Positions 44,585 through 54,653 of a DNA stretch of 64,000 bases are shown here, one piece after another. Source of the stretch: Candidatus Thiothrix sulfatifontis. Lineage in GTDB: Bacteria; Pseudomonadota; Gammaproteobacteria; Thiotrichales; Thiotrichaceae. The translations under genes and the position numbers were made by a program. The notes under the pieces were generated by a model. It made no database searches, was not told the DNA's origin, and saw nothing but the letters and a program-made list of their open reading frames with translations. How positions within the stretch are numbered: the stretch's first letter is position 1; each line of letters starts with the position of its first letter. The stretch spans positions 744,001-808,000 of the forward strand of contig CP094685.1 in NCBI GenBank assembly GCA_022828425.1, in the 5' to 3' direction.

Positions 44585-45965
44585 GCTGATGTAGGATAAG
44601 CAATTTTCACCCATGAACTGGTCATCTACCGAACTCACCGATCTTGATTTGGGAGACAAGCGTCTCGAAACACGCGCTGCCCATATCCTCAACGCCATGC
44701 TAAAAGCCCCCCAATCGAGCATCCCGAAAGCTTGTCAAAGTTGGTCAAGCACCTTGGCGACGTACCGTTTCTTCTGGAATGAAGCGGTGAGCCATGATGC
44801 TTTGATGGCATCCCACTTTGAAGCGACCGAGTGTCGAATCCGTCAGCAAGATTCGCGGATTATCCTGTGTATTCAAGACACCACCGAACTGGATTTCAAT
44901 GGGCAGGAAACCGAGGGTTTGGGGCGTTTATCCTACGATAAGCAACGCGGGATGTACCTGCATCCGACCTTGTGTATCACCCCAGACCGTCTGCCACTGG
45001 GGATCACCGATACGTGGATGTGGTCACGGGGCTTGAGCAAAGCGGCGGATCTTGCCAACCCCGGCATCAAAGAAAGCCGTCGCTGGATTGAAGGGTATGA
45101 ACGGGTAGCCGAACTGGCGGCACGCTGCCCTGAACACCGCCTCATCTATACGGGCGACCGTGAAAGCGACTTTTATGACTTACTCAAACGGGCGCAAGCC
45201 TTGGATTACCCGGCTGACCTGCTGATACGGGCGCAACATAACCGCGCCTTGGGGGATGACCTCAAACTGTGGGATGCCATTGATCAACAACAGGCGTTGA
45301 CTCGTATCACTTTTACCAAACCGCGCAAGCAGGGTGAAAAGCCTCGCAAAGTGGTACAAGAAATCAAGGTGTTACGTTACACCCTGCGTCCCAAAAGTAA
45401 GCATCCGATGCTATTGACCTTGGTTCAAGCCAAAGAAATCAACCCACCCGCCGGAAAATCGTCCCTCATTTGGCGTTTAGTCACCAACCGTTGTGTAGAG
45501 ACCGCCGATGCCGCCTGTGAACTCATCGACTGGTATCGGGCGCGTTGGGAAATCGAGATGTTTTTTGATGTCCTGAAAGTCGGCTGTCGCGTCGAAAAAC
45601 TGCAACTGGACACTAAAGAGCGCATCGAAAAAGCCCTCGCGCTCTACATCATGGTGGCCTGGCGGATTATGTTTCTGATGCGGTTGGGGCGTACCTGCCC
45701 AGAACTTCCGGCTGATCTGGTGTTTGACCCGCTGGAATGGAAAGTATCCTTCCGGCTCGGCAAAAAAGCACTACCCGATGGCATACCTACCCTCAATCAA
45801 GTGATCCGCAATCTAGCGGAACTGGGGGGCTTTTTGGGCAGAAAATGCGATGGCGAACCGGGGGCTAAAAGTATCTGGCTTGGCTACTCAAGGGTGCTGG
45901 ACTGTATTTATGGGATTCAGATGGCTAGTGAGTTGGGGGAGGACTGATTTGTGTATAAAGAGATG
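44560..45965. mobile_element. IS4-family (IS50/Tn5-like) insertion sequence
   Basis: A 1,406-bp element. The left terminal repeat CATCTCCTTATACACAAGT (44560-44578) pairs with the right terminal repeat (45947-45965), whose complement is CATCTCTTTATACACAAAT; two of 19 bases differ. The inner TTATACACAAGT is identical to the Tn5 outer-end core as I recall it. The nine bases outside each end differ (GGATAAACG and CTCTTTAAT), so there is no target duplication. A recombination or adjacent deletion followed insertion. Confidence 0.9.
44613..45947 (+). CDS. IS4-family transposase
   Basis: This 444-residue DDE transposase has the Tn5-like N-terminal DNA-binding domain (S-S-T-E-L-T-D-L-D-L-G-D-K-R-L) and catalytic aspartates in I-Q-D-T-T-E-L-D-F and Y-T-G-D-R-E-S-D-F-Y-D. 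The IS4 signature Y-(2)-R-(3)-E-(6)-K is present as Y-R-A-R-W-E-I-E-M-F-F-D-V-L-K. The gene looks intact and its stop codon overlaps the right terminal repeat, so the element may still be active. Confidence 0.94.
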   Translation: MNWSSTELTDLDLGDKRLETRAAHILNAMLKAPQSSIPKACQSWSSTLATYRFFWNEAVSHDALMASHFEATECRIRQQDSRIILCIQDTTELDFNGQETEGLGRLSYDKQRGMYLHPTLCITPDRLPLGITDTWMWSRGLSKAADLANPGIKESRRWIEGYERVAELAARCPEHRLIYTGDRESDFYDLLKRAQALDYPADLLIRAQHNRALGDDLKLWDAIDQQQALTRITFTKPRKQGEKPRKVVQEIKVLRYTLRPKSKHPMLLTLVQAKEINPPAGKSSLIWRLVTNRCVETADAACELIDWYRARWEIEMFFDVLKVGCRVEKLQLDTKERIEKALALYIMVAWRIMFLMRLGRTCPELPADLVFDPLEWKVSFRLGKKALPDGIPTLNQVIRNLAELGGFLGRKCDGEPGAKSIWLGYSRVLDCIYGIQMASELGED

Positions 45966-46502
45966 CTCTTTAATCTATTCTGAATATGGTGATTATAATA
46001 CTGCTCTCAATTATTTTGAAAAATCACTTGCTATAACACTTGAAATTGGTGACAAATTTGGCGAGGGTAGAACTCGCTGTAATATTTCAATAATTTATTC
46101 TGGACGTGGTGACTACGATATTGCCATAAACCACCTTAATAAAGCACGTACTATTCAACAGAAAATCGGTGACATGGATGGTTTATGTAATACATTTTTT
46201 AGAATGGGGCATGTATGCTTGAAAAAAAAGATATAACAAGTGCCATGCGATTTTGGTTGGAAGTCTATGTTATAGCTACAAAAATTTGCAATAGGGATGC
46301 ACTAAATCAACTTGAAAATCTGGCGAAGGATATAGGCTTAATTGGTGGTTTGCAAGGTTGGGGTGCGTTATATTTATCGGAATGTTCTCGTAAATATAAA
46401 ACTCTTTCCACTTGCGTCATGGGAAATCAAACATCAGTGCAAATTAATCACTACGAAATATTCAGTATTTCAATCGGTGAAATGCATTATTCATTGGTAT
46501 AA
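45966..46502 (+). pseudogene. Remnant of a TPR protein, 5' end removed and frameshifted
   Basis: Just right of the IS the sequence reads TPR units (Y-S-E-Y-G-D-Y-N-T-A-L-N-Y-F-E-K-S-L then Y-S-G-R-G-D-Y-D-I-A-I-N-H-L) with no start of its own. The frame ends at 46236, and the family-like continuation (L-E-K-K-D-I-T-S-A-M-R-F-W) is in another frame from 46215 to 46502. The switch is near an A8 run (46222-46229). It is AT-richer than its surroundings. Confidence 0.75.
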
Positions 46503-46571
46503 AAAATAAAGGCATTAATGATGATTTCGAATCATCTTCCATACTTTCTGTTCGTAGTGCCAGTGTTTATA

Positions 46572-46971
46572 TTACTCCGCCAAATTAATAAAATATAGAA
46601 TATCTGTTTCGCTAAAGTCATTACCTTTGAACAGCAACGGTTCAGTGCAAGCTACCGCTGCGGCATACGAAAAGCAGTCACCAAAATTGAGTTTGGCGGG
46701 ATGCCTGCTTTTTCCATAACGTTCGTAAGCCTGCCGTGCCAATGTCGCTTGTTCAGGTGTCACCGCAATGGTTTCAATAACTGCTTCCTGCAAAAAAGCA
46801 TCCAGTTCAGCAACTCCGGCTTCACCCCGGCGGTTCAGAGTGACAATGCTGGTTTCCCACTGATACTGCTGAAATCAGATGTACCGGGTCATAGGCAATC
46901 GCCTCAATCAAGCGTGCTGCTTCTGGCTCATTTTCAAGGATGGCAATCAAAACCTACGAATCAATCATCAT
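46572..46971 (-). pseudogene. vapC: VapC-type PIN toxin, broken by a stop codon and a frameshift
   Basis: Reading from ATG 46971 gives M-M-I-D-S-stop-V-L-I-A-I-L-E-N-E, where codon 6 is TAG (46954-46956). After S-A-V-S-V the frame shifts, near 46851. The rest (E-T-S-I-V-T-L-N-R-R-G-E, then the C-terminal A-K-L-N-F-G-D-C-F-S-Y-A-A-A with PIN acidic residues) continues in a second frame to 46572. The start overlaps the vapB stop (ATGA). Two independent lesions make it non-functional. Confidence 0.85.
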
Positions 46972-47144
46972 GCACTTGGCATCCCATAATAGTCGTAACC
47001 CAGAATTTCATCCGGTGTGCGACGGTCAAACAGGGGCAATGCGGCGCAGCGTTTGGCAATGGTTAACAAACGTTCTTTGAGTGCTGCTTGAGAGGGCGCT
47101 TGTGCCGGTTCCGTTTTTTCAGGCATCAGCATGATTACCTTCAT
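46968..47144 (-). CDS. vapB: VapB-type antitoxin
   Basis: This 58-residue protein starts M-K-V-I-M-L-M-P-E-K and ends in D-R-R-T-P-D-E-I-L-G-Y-D-Y-Y-G-M-P. The R-T-x-x-E-I-L-G-Y-D-x-x-G-L/M-P ending is characteristic of VapB antitoxins paired with PIN toxins. The frame is intact although vapC is dead, so it is an orphan antitoxin. The gene is too short for default gene finders set at 60 residues. Confidence 0.8.
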   Translation of the reverse strand: MKVIMLMPEKTEPAQAPSQAALKERLLTIAKRCAALPLFDRRTPDEILGYDYYGMPSA

Positions 47145-47199
47145 AATCGTTTACCTATCAAGGGTGTCCGATGATGATACTACGCTGATTGGTTTGCGG

Positions 47200-49587
47200 C
47201 TATCTACCACCGCGCTGCTTGGGCTTGCTGGTCGGCTTCGGTTTACCGCCAAAATCCGCCCACGCCTTCGGTGGCAACCCCGTATGCTGCGTCAACATCT
47301 TCCCACTCTGCGGTTTACCCGCATTCGGTTTATTCGCTGCCGCTTGCGCAGGTTTGCCAGTATTGGGTTTACCAGCCGCTGCACTTTGCACAGGTTTACC
47401 ATAATTCGGTTTCCCCACTGCCGCTTGCGCAGGTTTCCCCACCCGCTTCTGATGCTCCCCGCCCTTATTCTTGCGCCGATGCGCCTCATACACCAACTGT
47501 TCCTCACCCGCCTTGTAATGCGGGATCAACTGATTTTCGCCATCGCCGATCAGTTCCTGCCGTCCCATCTCCGCCATCGCTTTGCGCAGCAGCGGCCAGT
47601 TTTTCGGGTCGTGCCAGCGCAAAAACGCTTTGTGCAGCTTGCGCTGTTCCGGTGATTTCGCGGTGGCGACTTTTTCGCTCTTGTAGGTAACTTTGTGCAG
47701 CGGGTTTTTGTCGGTGTGGTACATGGTGGTGGCGGATGCCATCGGCGAGGGGTAAAACGCCTGCACTTGGTCGGCGCGGAAGCCGTGTTTCTTTAGCCAC
47801 AGCGCGAGGTTGAGCATGTCTTCGTCGGACGTGCCGGGGTGCGCGGCGATGAAATACGGGATCAAATATTGTTCTTTGCCCGCTTCCTTGGTGTATTTCT
47901 CGAACAGGCGTTTGAATTCGTCATACGCGCCGATGCCCGGTTTCATCATTTTGGACAGGGGCGATTCTTCGGTGTGTTCCGGGGCGATTTTTAAATAGCC
48001 ACCGACGTGGTGCGTCACCAATTCTTTGACGTATTCGGGGTCTTTGATGGCAAGGTCATAGCGCACCCCTGAACCGATCAGGATTTTCTTGATGCCGGGT
48101 AAGGTACGCGCTTCGCGGTACAACTCCTTCAAGGCGGCGTGGTCGGTGTTGAGGTTGTGGCACACATCGGGGTAAACGCACGCGGGTTTGCGGCACGCGG
48201 CTTCGATCTTTGGGTCTTTGCAGGCGAGGCGGTACATATTCGCCGTGGGGCCGCCAAGGTCGGAAATTACCCCGGTAAATCCCGGTACTTTGTCGCGGAT
48301 TTCTTCGACTTCGCGGATGATGGATTCTTTGGAACGGCTTTGGATAATGCGCCCTTCGTGTTCGGTAATCGAACAGAAGGTGCAGCCGCCAAAGCAGCCG
48401 CGCATGATATTCACCGAGAAACGGATCATGTCATAGGCGGGGATTTTTACGCCGTTATAGGACGGGTGCGGCAAGCGAGCGTAGGGCAGCCCGAACACGA
48501 AATCCATTTCCGGCGTGGTCAGCGGAATCGGTGGCGGGTTCAGCCACACGTCGATATTGCCGTGTTTTTGCACCAAGGCGCGGGCGTTGCCGGGGTTGGT
48601 TTCCAAGTGCAGCACGCGGTTGGCGTGGGCGTACAAGGCTTTGTCTTTGCTGACTTTTTCGTAAGACGGCAGGCGAATCACGGTGGTGTCGCGGTCTAAA
48701 CGGGCGCGGGGGTGGAAGATCAGTTGGTGTTCGTCGGGGCGTTTGCTGCGCGGGTCTTCGTACTCAAACCATTGCACGTTGCGCTTTTCGACTTCGCATT
48801 CACTCATCTCGGTGGTGTTGAGGTAGGGGTTGATAATGCGGTCGATTTTGCCCGGTTGGTCGATGCGGCTGGAGTCGATTTCCATCCAGCCTTGCGGGGT
48901 GTCGCGGCGGATGAAGGCCGTGCCGCGCACGTCGGTGATTTGGGAAACGGGTTCGCCGGAGGCAATGCGGTGTGCGACTTCCACCACGGCGCGTTCGGCA
49001 TTGCCGTATAGCAGCAGGTCGGCGGCGGCATCCAGCAGGATCGAGGTGCGCACTTTTTCTTGCCAGTAATCGAAGTGCGCAATGCGCCGCAACGAGGCTT
49101 CGATCCCGCCGATAATGATCGGCACGTCGGGGTAGGCTTCGCGGCAGCGGTGCGTGTACACCAGCGTGGCGCGGTCGGGGCGTTTGCCTGCCATGCCGCC
49201 GGGGGTGTAAACGTCGTCGGAGCGCGTTTTGCGGTCGGCGGTGTAGCGGTTGATCATCGAGTCCATATTGCCCGCCGCCACGCCGAAGAACAGGTTGGGT
49301 GCGCCCAGTGCCATGAACGGGTCTTTGGAATGCCAATCGGGTTGCGCAATGATGCCGACACGGAAACCTTGTGCTTCCAGCATCCGCCCGATGACTGCCA
49401 TGCCGAACGAGGGGTGGTCTACATAAGCGTCACCCGTGACGATAATAATGTCGCAGGAATCCCAGCCCAGCGTGTCCATTTCCGCACGACTCATGGGGAG
49501 ATAGGGCGAGGTGTCGTAGCATTCCGCCCAGTATTTGGGGTGGTCGAACAGGGCGACAGGTACGTGGGGATTGGTATTCGGCGACAT
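47200..49587 (-). CDS. YgiQ-family radical SAM protein
   Basis: This 795-residue protein has the long N-terminal domain of the UPF0313/YgiQ family and a radical SAM core with C-F-G-G-C-T-F-C near residue 405. A C-terminal domain and a basic, repetitive tail follow ([24 protein letters not shown]). The function of YgiQ is not established. The Lys-Pro tail could bind nucleic acid or another polyanion; that is a guess. The N-terminal frame starts at ATG 49587. Confidence 0.92.
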   Translation of the reverse strand: MSPNTNPHVPVALFDHPKYWAECYDTSPYLPMSRAEMDTLGWDSCDIIIVTGDAYVDHPSFGMAVIGRMLEAQGFRVGIIAQPDWHSKDPFMALGAPNLFFGVAAGNMDSMINRYTADRKTRSDDVYTPGGMAGKRPDRATLVYTHRCREAYPDVPIIIGGIEASLRRIAHFDYWQEKVRTSILLDAAADLLLYGNAERAVVEVAHRIASGEPVSQITDVRGTAFIRRDTPQGWMEIDSSRIDQPGKIDRIINPYLNTTEMSECEVEKRNVQWFEYEDPRSKRPDEHQLIFHPRARLDRDTTVIRLPSYEKVSKDKALYAHANRVLHLETNPGNARALVQKHGNIDVWLNPPPIPLTTPEMDFVFGLPYARLPHPSYNGVKIPAYDMIRFSVNIMRGCFGGCTFCSITEHEGRIIQSRSKESIIREVEEIRDKVPGFTGVISDLGGPTANMYRLACKDPKIEAACRKPACVYPDVCHNLNTDHAALKELYREARTLPGIKKILIGSGVRYDLAIKDPEYVKELVTHHVGGYLKIAPEHTEESPLSKMMKPGIGAYDEFKRLFEKYTKEAGKEQYLIPYFIAAHPGTSDEDMLNLALWLKKHGFRADQVQAFYPSPMASATTMYHTDKNPLHKVTYKSEKVATAKSPEQRKLHKAFLRWHDPKNWPLLRKAMAEMGRQELIGDGENQLIPHYKAGEEQLVYEAHRRKNKGGEHQKRVGKPAQAAVGKPNYGKPVQSAAAGKPNTGKPAQAAANKPNAGKPQSGKMLTQHTGLPPKAWADFGGKPKPTSKPKQRGGR

Positions 49588-49645
49588 GGGGCAGTTTCGT
49601 CAGGTCTCAAATTGGCTATTCTAACGCAAATCACAAATCCCATCT

Positions 49646-50782
49646 CTATCTTGTAAATAACCCAAGGTATTCCCTAAACACAAACAACCGATTCCGCCGC
49701 TGCCCGGTGATTTCAGCCAACACACCATAACTAACCAAGTCATCAACCAGCGACCCTGCCGTTTTTTGCGTGGTTTCCAAAAGCTCCGTAACCGTTTTAA
49801 CATCAACAACCGGCTTCCGGTAGAGGTAGCGCATAAGCTGTTGCGCATTCTCCTGCCGCCGTACACCGAAGCGTGGCAATACATCCCTGTCGATACGCTC
49901 TTTGAGCAGCAATATGCTTTTGAATACAGCAATAGAGGATTGTGCCGTTTCCGCCACGCCATGCAAAAAGAACAGCAGCCATTCACGCAGGTGGTTGCCT
50001 TGCCTGACTGCCATCAGGTGGTCGACATAAGCCGTCTTGTTGCGCTCGAAATAATCCGACAAATACAACGCGGGTTTGGCAAGAATCTGTTCAGATGCCA
50101 GAAACAACGGAATCAGCAAACGCCCTAAGCGCCCATTACCATCCAGAAACGGGTGAATCGTTTCAAACTGGTAATGTGCAATCGCAATCTTGAGCAGCGG
50201 TGATACATAGTGCGTGTCGTCGTGCAGGAATTTTTCCAGATCACTCATTAACTCGCCAACCCGCTCATGGTGCGGGGGAACAAACACCGCATTTTTCAGG
50301 CTAATGCCAATCCAGTTCTGGCTGGTGCGAAATTCACCGGGTTGTTTGGTTGCGCCCTTGATACCTTGCAACAGAGTGGCGTGTGCCTCCCGCAACAAGC
50401 GGTTGGAGAGGGGCAGGGTTTCCAGCCGCGCCACCGCATAATTCAGCGCCTGAATGTAGTTCTGCACTTCCGCCCAGTCGTCACGTTTCTCTGGCGCGAC
50501 ATCAGCAGCATCCTTGAAAGCGTCTTCGACATTCGTTTGCGTGCCTTCAATGCGGCTTGAGTAAGTCGCTTCCTTGGCAACATACATCTGGATGAAAAAG
50601 TCGACATTCGGCACTAATTGCGAAAACGCATTCAGCTCACCCAATGCACGGTCAGCCTGACTCAGTAGGTGCGACAGGGCAGGATCAGCGATCACCCAAG
50701 GATGATTGATTAGGGATGGCATGAAGCTCCGGTACTCATATTGAGCTTCATAATGACCAGATTGATACTCAGATAGATTCAT
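49646..50782 (-). CDS. Fic-domain AMP-transferase family protein
   Basis: This 378-residue protein has the Fic core H-P-F-L-D-G-N-G-R-L-G-R (family motif H-P-F-x-x-G-N-G-R-x-x-R) around residue 203. An upstream class II inhibitory helix contains S-S-R-I-E-G (S-x-x-x-E-G), near residue 75. The enzyme is therefore expected to be auto-inhibited. A winged-helix-like C-terminus follows. It stands alone; no antitoxin gene adjoins. It is probably an AMPylator with unknown target. Confidence 0.9.
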   Translation of the reverse strand: MNLSEYQSGHYEAQYEYRSFMPSLINHPWVIADPALSHLLSQADRALGELNAFSQLVPNVDFFIQMYVAKEATYSSRIEGTQTNVEDAFKDAADVAPEKRDDWAEVQNYIQALNYAVARLETLPLSNRLLREAHATLLQGIKGATKQPGEFRTSQNWIGISLKNAVFVPPHHERVGELMSDLEKFLHDDTHYVSPLLKIAIAHYQFETIHPFLDGNGRLGRLLIPLFLASEQILAKPALYLSDYFERNKTAYVDHLMAVRQGNHLREWLLFFLHGVAETAQSSIAVFKSILLLKERIDRDVLPRFGVRRQENAQQLMRYLYRKPVVDVKTVTELLETTQKTAGSLVDDLVSYGVLAEITGQRRNRLFVFREYLGLFTR

Positions 50783-50924
50783 ATTTTAGAAAGTGGCATG
50801 GTTTCTACAATAAGAAAAACTATAATGGAGATTCTCCCCGTAGCCAAGTTCTTATTGGAGAAAAGTAATAACTTTCTACAATATAATCTCTCTCCTCATT
50901 CCATTTCCATCCACAAGGCGCAAC

Positions 50925-51548
50925 ATGCTCGAAACCATTCTCAAAGGCGCGATGATCGCCAGCGGTCTAATCGTCGCCATCGGCGCACAAAACGCCTTCG
51001 TCCTAAAACAAGGATTAGCCCGCCACCACATTTTCTGGGTCGCGCTGATCTGCTTCCTGTGCGATGCGGTATTAATGTCGGCAGGCGTATTAGGTTTAGG
51101 CACGTTAATCAAGGACAGCACCATCGCAACGTGCAGCCTCGCGCTGTTGGGTTCAGCCTTCCTATTCTGGTACGGCTTCAACGCCTTCCGCAGTGCTTAC
51201 CAAGCCACCAGCCATCTCGAAGCCGCCGCCAGCCATGCCAACACCGCCAGCCTCGCAGCCGTCATCACCACCACGTTCGCGCTAACCTTGCTGAATCCGC
51301 ACGTATACCTCGATACCGTCGTCATCCTCGGCAGTGTCGCTGGCACATTGCCTTCACACGAAAAGTATTGGTTTCTGCTCGGCGCAGTCAGTGTGTCGGG
51401 CATCTGGTTTTTCGGGCTAGGCTACGGCGCAAGATTACTCTCACCGCTTTTCCAAAAGCCCAGAACATGGCAAATCCTCGACATCCTAATCGGCATCATT
51501 ATGTGGACAATCGCGTGGGGACTACTTCAAGCCGACCTGTGTTGGTAA
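50925..51548 (+). CDS. LysE/ArgO-family amino-acid exporter
   Basis: This 207-residue membrane protein with six hydrophobic segments resembles LysE/ArgO (G-A-Q-N-A-F-V-L-K-Q-G near residue 22-32, N-P-H-V-Y-L-D-T near 122). It exports basic amino acids in relatives. It is convergent with the ABC permease at 51527, overlapping by 22 bases. It lies beside an importer for similar substrates, so it may balance uptake. Confidence 0.85.
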   Translation: MLETILKGAMIASGLIVAIGAQNAFVLKQGLARHHIFWVALICFLCDAVLMSAGVLGLGTLIKDSTIATCSLALLGSAFLFWYGFNAFRSAYQATSHLEAAASHANTASLAAVITTTFALTLLNPHVYLDTVVILGSVAGTLPSHEKYWFLLGAVSVSGIWFFGLGYGARLLSPLFQKPRTWQILDILIGIIMWTIAWGLLQADLCW

Positions 51549-52219
51549 GCATTCAGACGCTTTTCCAGCAAGCGAAACGCATACACCAGCGCATACGTCA
51601 TGATCAGATACAGCACCGCCGCCGTCAGATACATTTCATACACCGCAAAGGTTTTGGAACGGATCAAATCCGCCGCGCCCGTCAAATCAATCACCGTAAT
51701 CGCGCTCACTAACGACGTAGCTTGCAGCAAAAACACCACCTCATTGCCATACGCAGGCAACGCAATCCGAAAGGCTTTCGGCAAAGTCACACGTCGGAAC
51801 AGCAACCAACCCGACATCCCAAACGCCTTGCCCGCCTCAATCTCGCCACGCGGCACGGCTTGAATCGCGCCACGGAAAATTTCCGCCGTATACGCCGCCG
51901 TATTCAGTGTCAGGGTCAGCACCGCGCAAAACCATGCATTGCGAAAATACGTCCACAACCCCATGTCACTCAACACGTCACGGAATTGCCCACTGCCGTA
52001 ATAGATCAGGAATAATTGCACCAATAACGGCGTGCCCCGAAAATAAAACACAAACCCCGCCGTCGGATACTTCAGCAAGGGATTGTGTGACAACCGCGCC
52101 AATGCCAGCGGCACAGCCAACAGCAAACCGATAGCAAGGCTGAACAAGGTCAGTTGCACCGTGACACCCGTCCCCGCCAACAATTTCGGCAAACTCTCGC
52201 CGATCAATTCCCAATTCAT
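51527..52219 (-). CDS. Polar amino-acid ABC transporter permease (HisM/ArtM type)
   Basis: This 230-residue inner-membrane permease has five predicted membrane segments and the EAA loop (E-I-E-A-G-K-A-F-G-M-S) that docks with the ATPase. It overlaps the preceding permease gene by four bases, so the two are translationally coupled. Relatives form HisQM-type heterodimers. Confidence 0.9.
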   Translation of the reverse strand: MNWELIGESLPKLLAGTGVTVQLTLFSLAIGLLLAVPLALARLSHNPLLKYPTAGFVFYFRGTPLLVQLFLIYYGSGQFRDVLSDMGLWTYFRNAWFCAVLTLTLNTAAYTAEIFRGAIQAVPRGEIEAGKAFGMSGWLLFRRVTLPKAFRIALPAYGNEVVFLLQATSLVSAITVIDLTGAADLIRSKTFAVYEMYLTAAVLYLIMTYALVYAFRLLEKRLNAYQHRSA

Positions 52220-52902
52220 ACGCGCACCCCGCGTTTTGCCCAGGTTTCGGCACGCTTCAACACCAACGTCGACACCAAGGTAATCGCAAGGAACAACAGG
52301 GAGGCGAGGAAATAAAAGGTAAACGGCTGATGCGTGGCGGTGGCGGCCAGTTTGGCGTTACGCATCAATTCATCCAACTGAATCAAGGAAATCAGCGCGG
52401 TGGCTTTGATCAATACCATCCACACATTGCCCAAACCCGGCAATGCCATGCGCATCGCCAACGGCAATTGCACCCGCCGGAACGCCAGCGCTTTGCTCAT
52501 GCCAATCGCTCGCGCCGCTTCCATCTGCCCACGCGGCACGGACAAAAACGCCCCGCGCAGCACTTCGGTACAAAATGCGCCGTAGATAAAACCGATAGTC
52601 ATAAAACCCGCCACAAACGGGTTGAGGTCGAGCCGCAACTCATACCCCAATGCCGCTGCACCATCCTGAATCAGCTTCGGCACACCGTAATACACCAACA
52701 ACAGCAGGATCAGCTCCGGCACGCCGCGCACCACGGTGGTGTAGGTATCCGCCGCCCAATTCGCCAACCGTGAGTGCGAAAACTTGCCCCACGCGCCCAG
52801 CAACCCGAACAGGATTGCCATGAACATGGCGCACAATCCTACCAGCACGGTCATTTGCAGACCTTGGAGCAGCAGCCAGCCGTAACCCTGTAAATCCAGC
52901 AA
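52216..52902 (-). CDS. Polar amino-acid ABC transporter permease (HisQ/ArtQ type)
   Basis: This 228-residue permease has the EAA loop Q-M-E-A-A-R-A-I-G-M-S and about five membrane segments. It is the partner of the permease at 51527. It follows the binding-protein gene after a 116-base spacer holding a long hairpin, which may lower its expression relative to the binding protein. Confidence 0.9.
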   Translation of the reverse strand: MLDLQGYGWLLLQGLQMTVLVGLCAMFMAILFGLLGAWGKFSHSRLANWAADTYTTVVRGVPELILLLLVYYGVPKLIQDGAAALGYELRLDLNPFVAGFMTIGFIYGAFCTEVLRGAFLSVPRGQMEAARAIGMSKALAFRRVQLPLAMRMALPGLGNVWMVLIKATALISLIQLDELMRNAKLAATATHQPFTFYFLASLLFLAITLVSTLVLKRAETWAKRGVRV

Positions 52903-52916
52903 TGTGTATCTCCTCG

Positions 52917-53020
52917 AAGACCCTCACCCCCCAGCCCCCTCTCCCAGAGGTAGAGGGGGAGCAAGAGTGTATTTTTCTTAGCCCCTCTACCTCTGGGAGA
53001 GGGGTTGGGGTGAGGGTCTT
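52917..53020. repeat. Long intercistronic palindrome in the ABC operon
   Basis: About 104 bases with arms of roughly 40 bases (CCCTCACCCC...CTCTCCCAGAGG and the complementary right half) can fold into one extended hairpin between the binding-protein and first permease genes. The sequence resembles a common dispersed palindrome seen in other genomes. Such hairpins in malE-malF-type operons stabilise the upstream message. Confidence 0.8.
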
Positions 53021-53798
53021 ATTCCCCGTACAAATCAAAGTCGAAATATTTCTTATTAATCTCCGCGTAAGTGCCATCTTCACGGATTTTAGCAATCGCC
53101 TTATTCAGCTTCTCCGCGAGTGCCGTATCACCTTTGCGAATACCAATGCCCACGCCTTCCCCGACGAATTCAACATCCTTGAAATCGCCGCCCACAAATT
53201 CGATTTTACCCGCGTTCTTTTCATCCTTGATAACGGGCGCAAGCACGACCGAATCCGCACACACCAAATCCACGCGCCCTGCCAGCAAATCCATATTGGC
53301 TTCGTCTTGGGTTTTGTACGCAGTGACTTCCACGATGTCTTTGAATTTGCCGCGCACGAAATTGTCCGCTACCACACCGCTTTGCACGCCGACCATTTTG
53401 CCTTTGAGTTTGGCGGTGTCGGTCGGGTCAACGTCCGTACCGACAGCGCGGATGCACTGAATCGGGGTGGTGTAATATTTTTTGGTGAAGTCGATTTTTT
53501 CCTTGCGCTCCGCCGTGATCGACATGGAAGCAACAATGGCATCAAACTTTTTCGCATCCAACGCCGGAATCAAACCGTCCCAGTCCGATGTCACCCATTC
53601 GCACTCGGTTGCCATCGCTTTGCAGAGCGCATTGCCGATGTCGATGTCAAAACCTGCTAACTTGCCGTCCTTGTCCACGGTATTGAACGGGGCATACGCG
53701 CCTTCTGTGCCGAGACGCAGTTTGTCTTCGGCTTGGGCAGTCCCGGCAACAGCCAGTGCCAGTACAGCGCTCGACAGTAAGGTGGTGAGTAGTTTCAT
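53019..53798 (-). CDS. Periplasmic amino-acid-binding protein (ArgT/HisJ type)
   Basis: This 259-residue protein has a signal peptide cut after A-Q-A near residue 23. The mature start E-D-K-L-R-L-G-T-E-G-A-Y-A-P-F-N is the classic SBP_bac_3 entry. D-W-D-G-L-I-P-A-L and S-I-T-A-E-R fit ligand-binding positions of lysine/arginine/ornithine/histidine-binding proteins. It is encoded after the ATPase gene and before the permeases. Confidence 0.92.
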   Translation of the reverse strand: MKLLTTLLSSAVLALAVAGTAQAEDKLRLGTEGAYAPFNTVDKDGKLAGFDIDIGNALCKAMATECEWVTSDWDGLIPALDAKKFDAIVASMSITAERKEKIDFTKKYYTTPIQCIRAVGTDVDPTDTAKLKGKMVGVQSGVVADNFVRGKFKDIVEVTAYKTQDEANMDLLAGRVDLVCADSVVLAPVIKDEKNAGKIEFVGGDFKDVEFVGEGVGIGIRKGDTALAEKLNKAIAKIREDGTYAEINKKYFDFDLYGE

Positions 53799-53815
53799 GG
53801 TTGTCTCCTGTTAGG

Positions 53816-54589
53816 TTATTTAAGCTGGGTGGCAAGAAATTGCTGGCAACGTTCCGAACGCGGGTTGTTGAAGACTTGTGCAGGGCTGCCTTGTTCTTCG
53901 ATTTGCCCTTGGTGCAAAAAGATCACTTGTGAGGATACTTCCCGCGCAAAACCCATTTCGTGGGTCACGACCAGCATGGTCATGCCTTCGTCAGCAAGCT
54001 GGCGCATGACGCGCAGCACTTCGCCAACCAATTCGGGGTCGAGGGCGGAAGTGGGTTCGTCGAAGAGCATCACGGCGGGTTTCATCGCCAGCGCTCGCGC
54101 AATCGCCACGCGCTGCTGTTGTCCGCCGGATAAGTGATCGGGATAGCTATCGGCTTTATTGGCAATGCCGACTTTGTGCAGCAATTCGAGGGCGTATTCT
54201 TTGGCTTCGGCTTTGGGAATGCCGAGCACATGCACGGGTGCTTCGATAATATTTTCCAGAATGGTGCGGTGACTCCACAGGTTAAAACCTTGGAATACCA
54301 TGCCTAAGCGGGTGCGGATGTGATCGACTTGTTTCTGGCTTTTGGGGAAGGTTTTGCCGTGGCGGTCGCGGGTCATTTCGATGCGTTCGCCAGTGACGTA
54401 AACATCGCCTTCGTCGGGCGTTTCTAACAGGTTGATGCAGCGTAACAAAGTGCTTTTGCCAGAGCCGCTAGAGCCGAGGAGGGAGATCACATCGCCTTTG
54501 TCGGCGGTTAGTGAGATGCCATTGAGGACGGCTAAATCACCGAAGCGTTTTTTGATATGACGGACGACAAGGGCGTGTTCCGGGGGCAT
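53816..54589 (-). CDS. Amino-acid ABC transporter ATPase (HisP type)
   Basis: This 257-residue ATPase has Walker [10 protein letters not shown], signature [13 protein letters not shown] and Walker [14 protein letters not shown]. It is the first gene of the operon; the binding-protein gene starts 17 bases after its stop. A sigma-54-like sequence lies about 65-80 bases upstream. Confidence 0.93.
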   Translation of the reverse strand: MPPEHALVVRHIKKRFGDLAVLNGISLTADKGDVISLLGSSGSGKSTLLRCINLLETPDEGDVYVTGERIEMTRDRHGKTFPKSQKQVDHIRTRLGMVFQGFNLWSHRTILENIIEAPVHVLGIPKAEAKEYALELLHKVGIANKADSYPDHLSGGQQQRVAIARALAMKPAVMLFDEPTSALDPELVGEVLRVMRQLADEGMTMLVVTHEMGFAREVSSQVIFLHQGQIEEQGSPAQVFNNPRSERCQQFLATQLK

Positions 54590-54653
54590 GAAGTAAATTT
54601 CTCGCTGGGCTAATCACGAATGCACAAAGCAATAATCCAATCGTGTCAATAAA

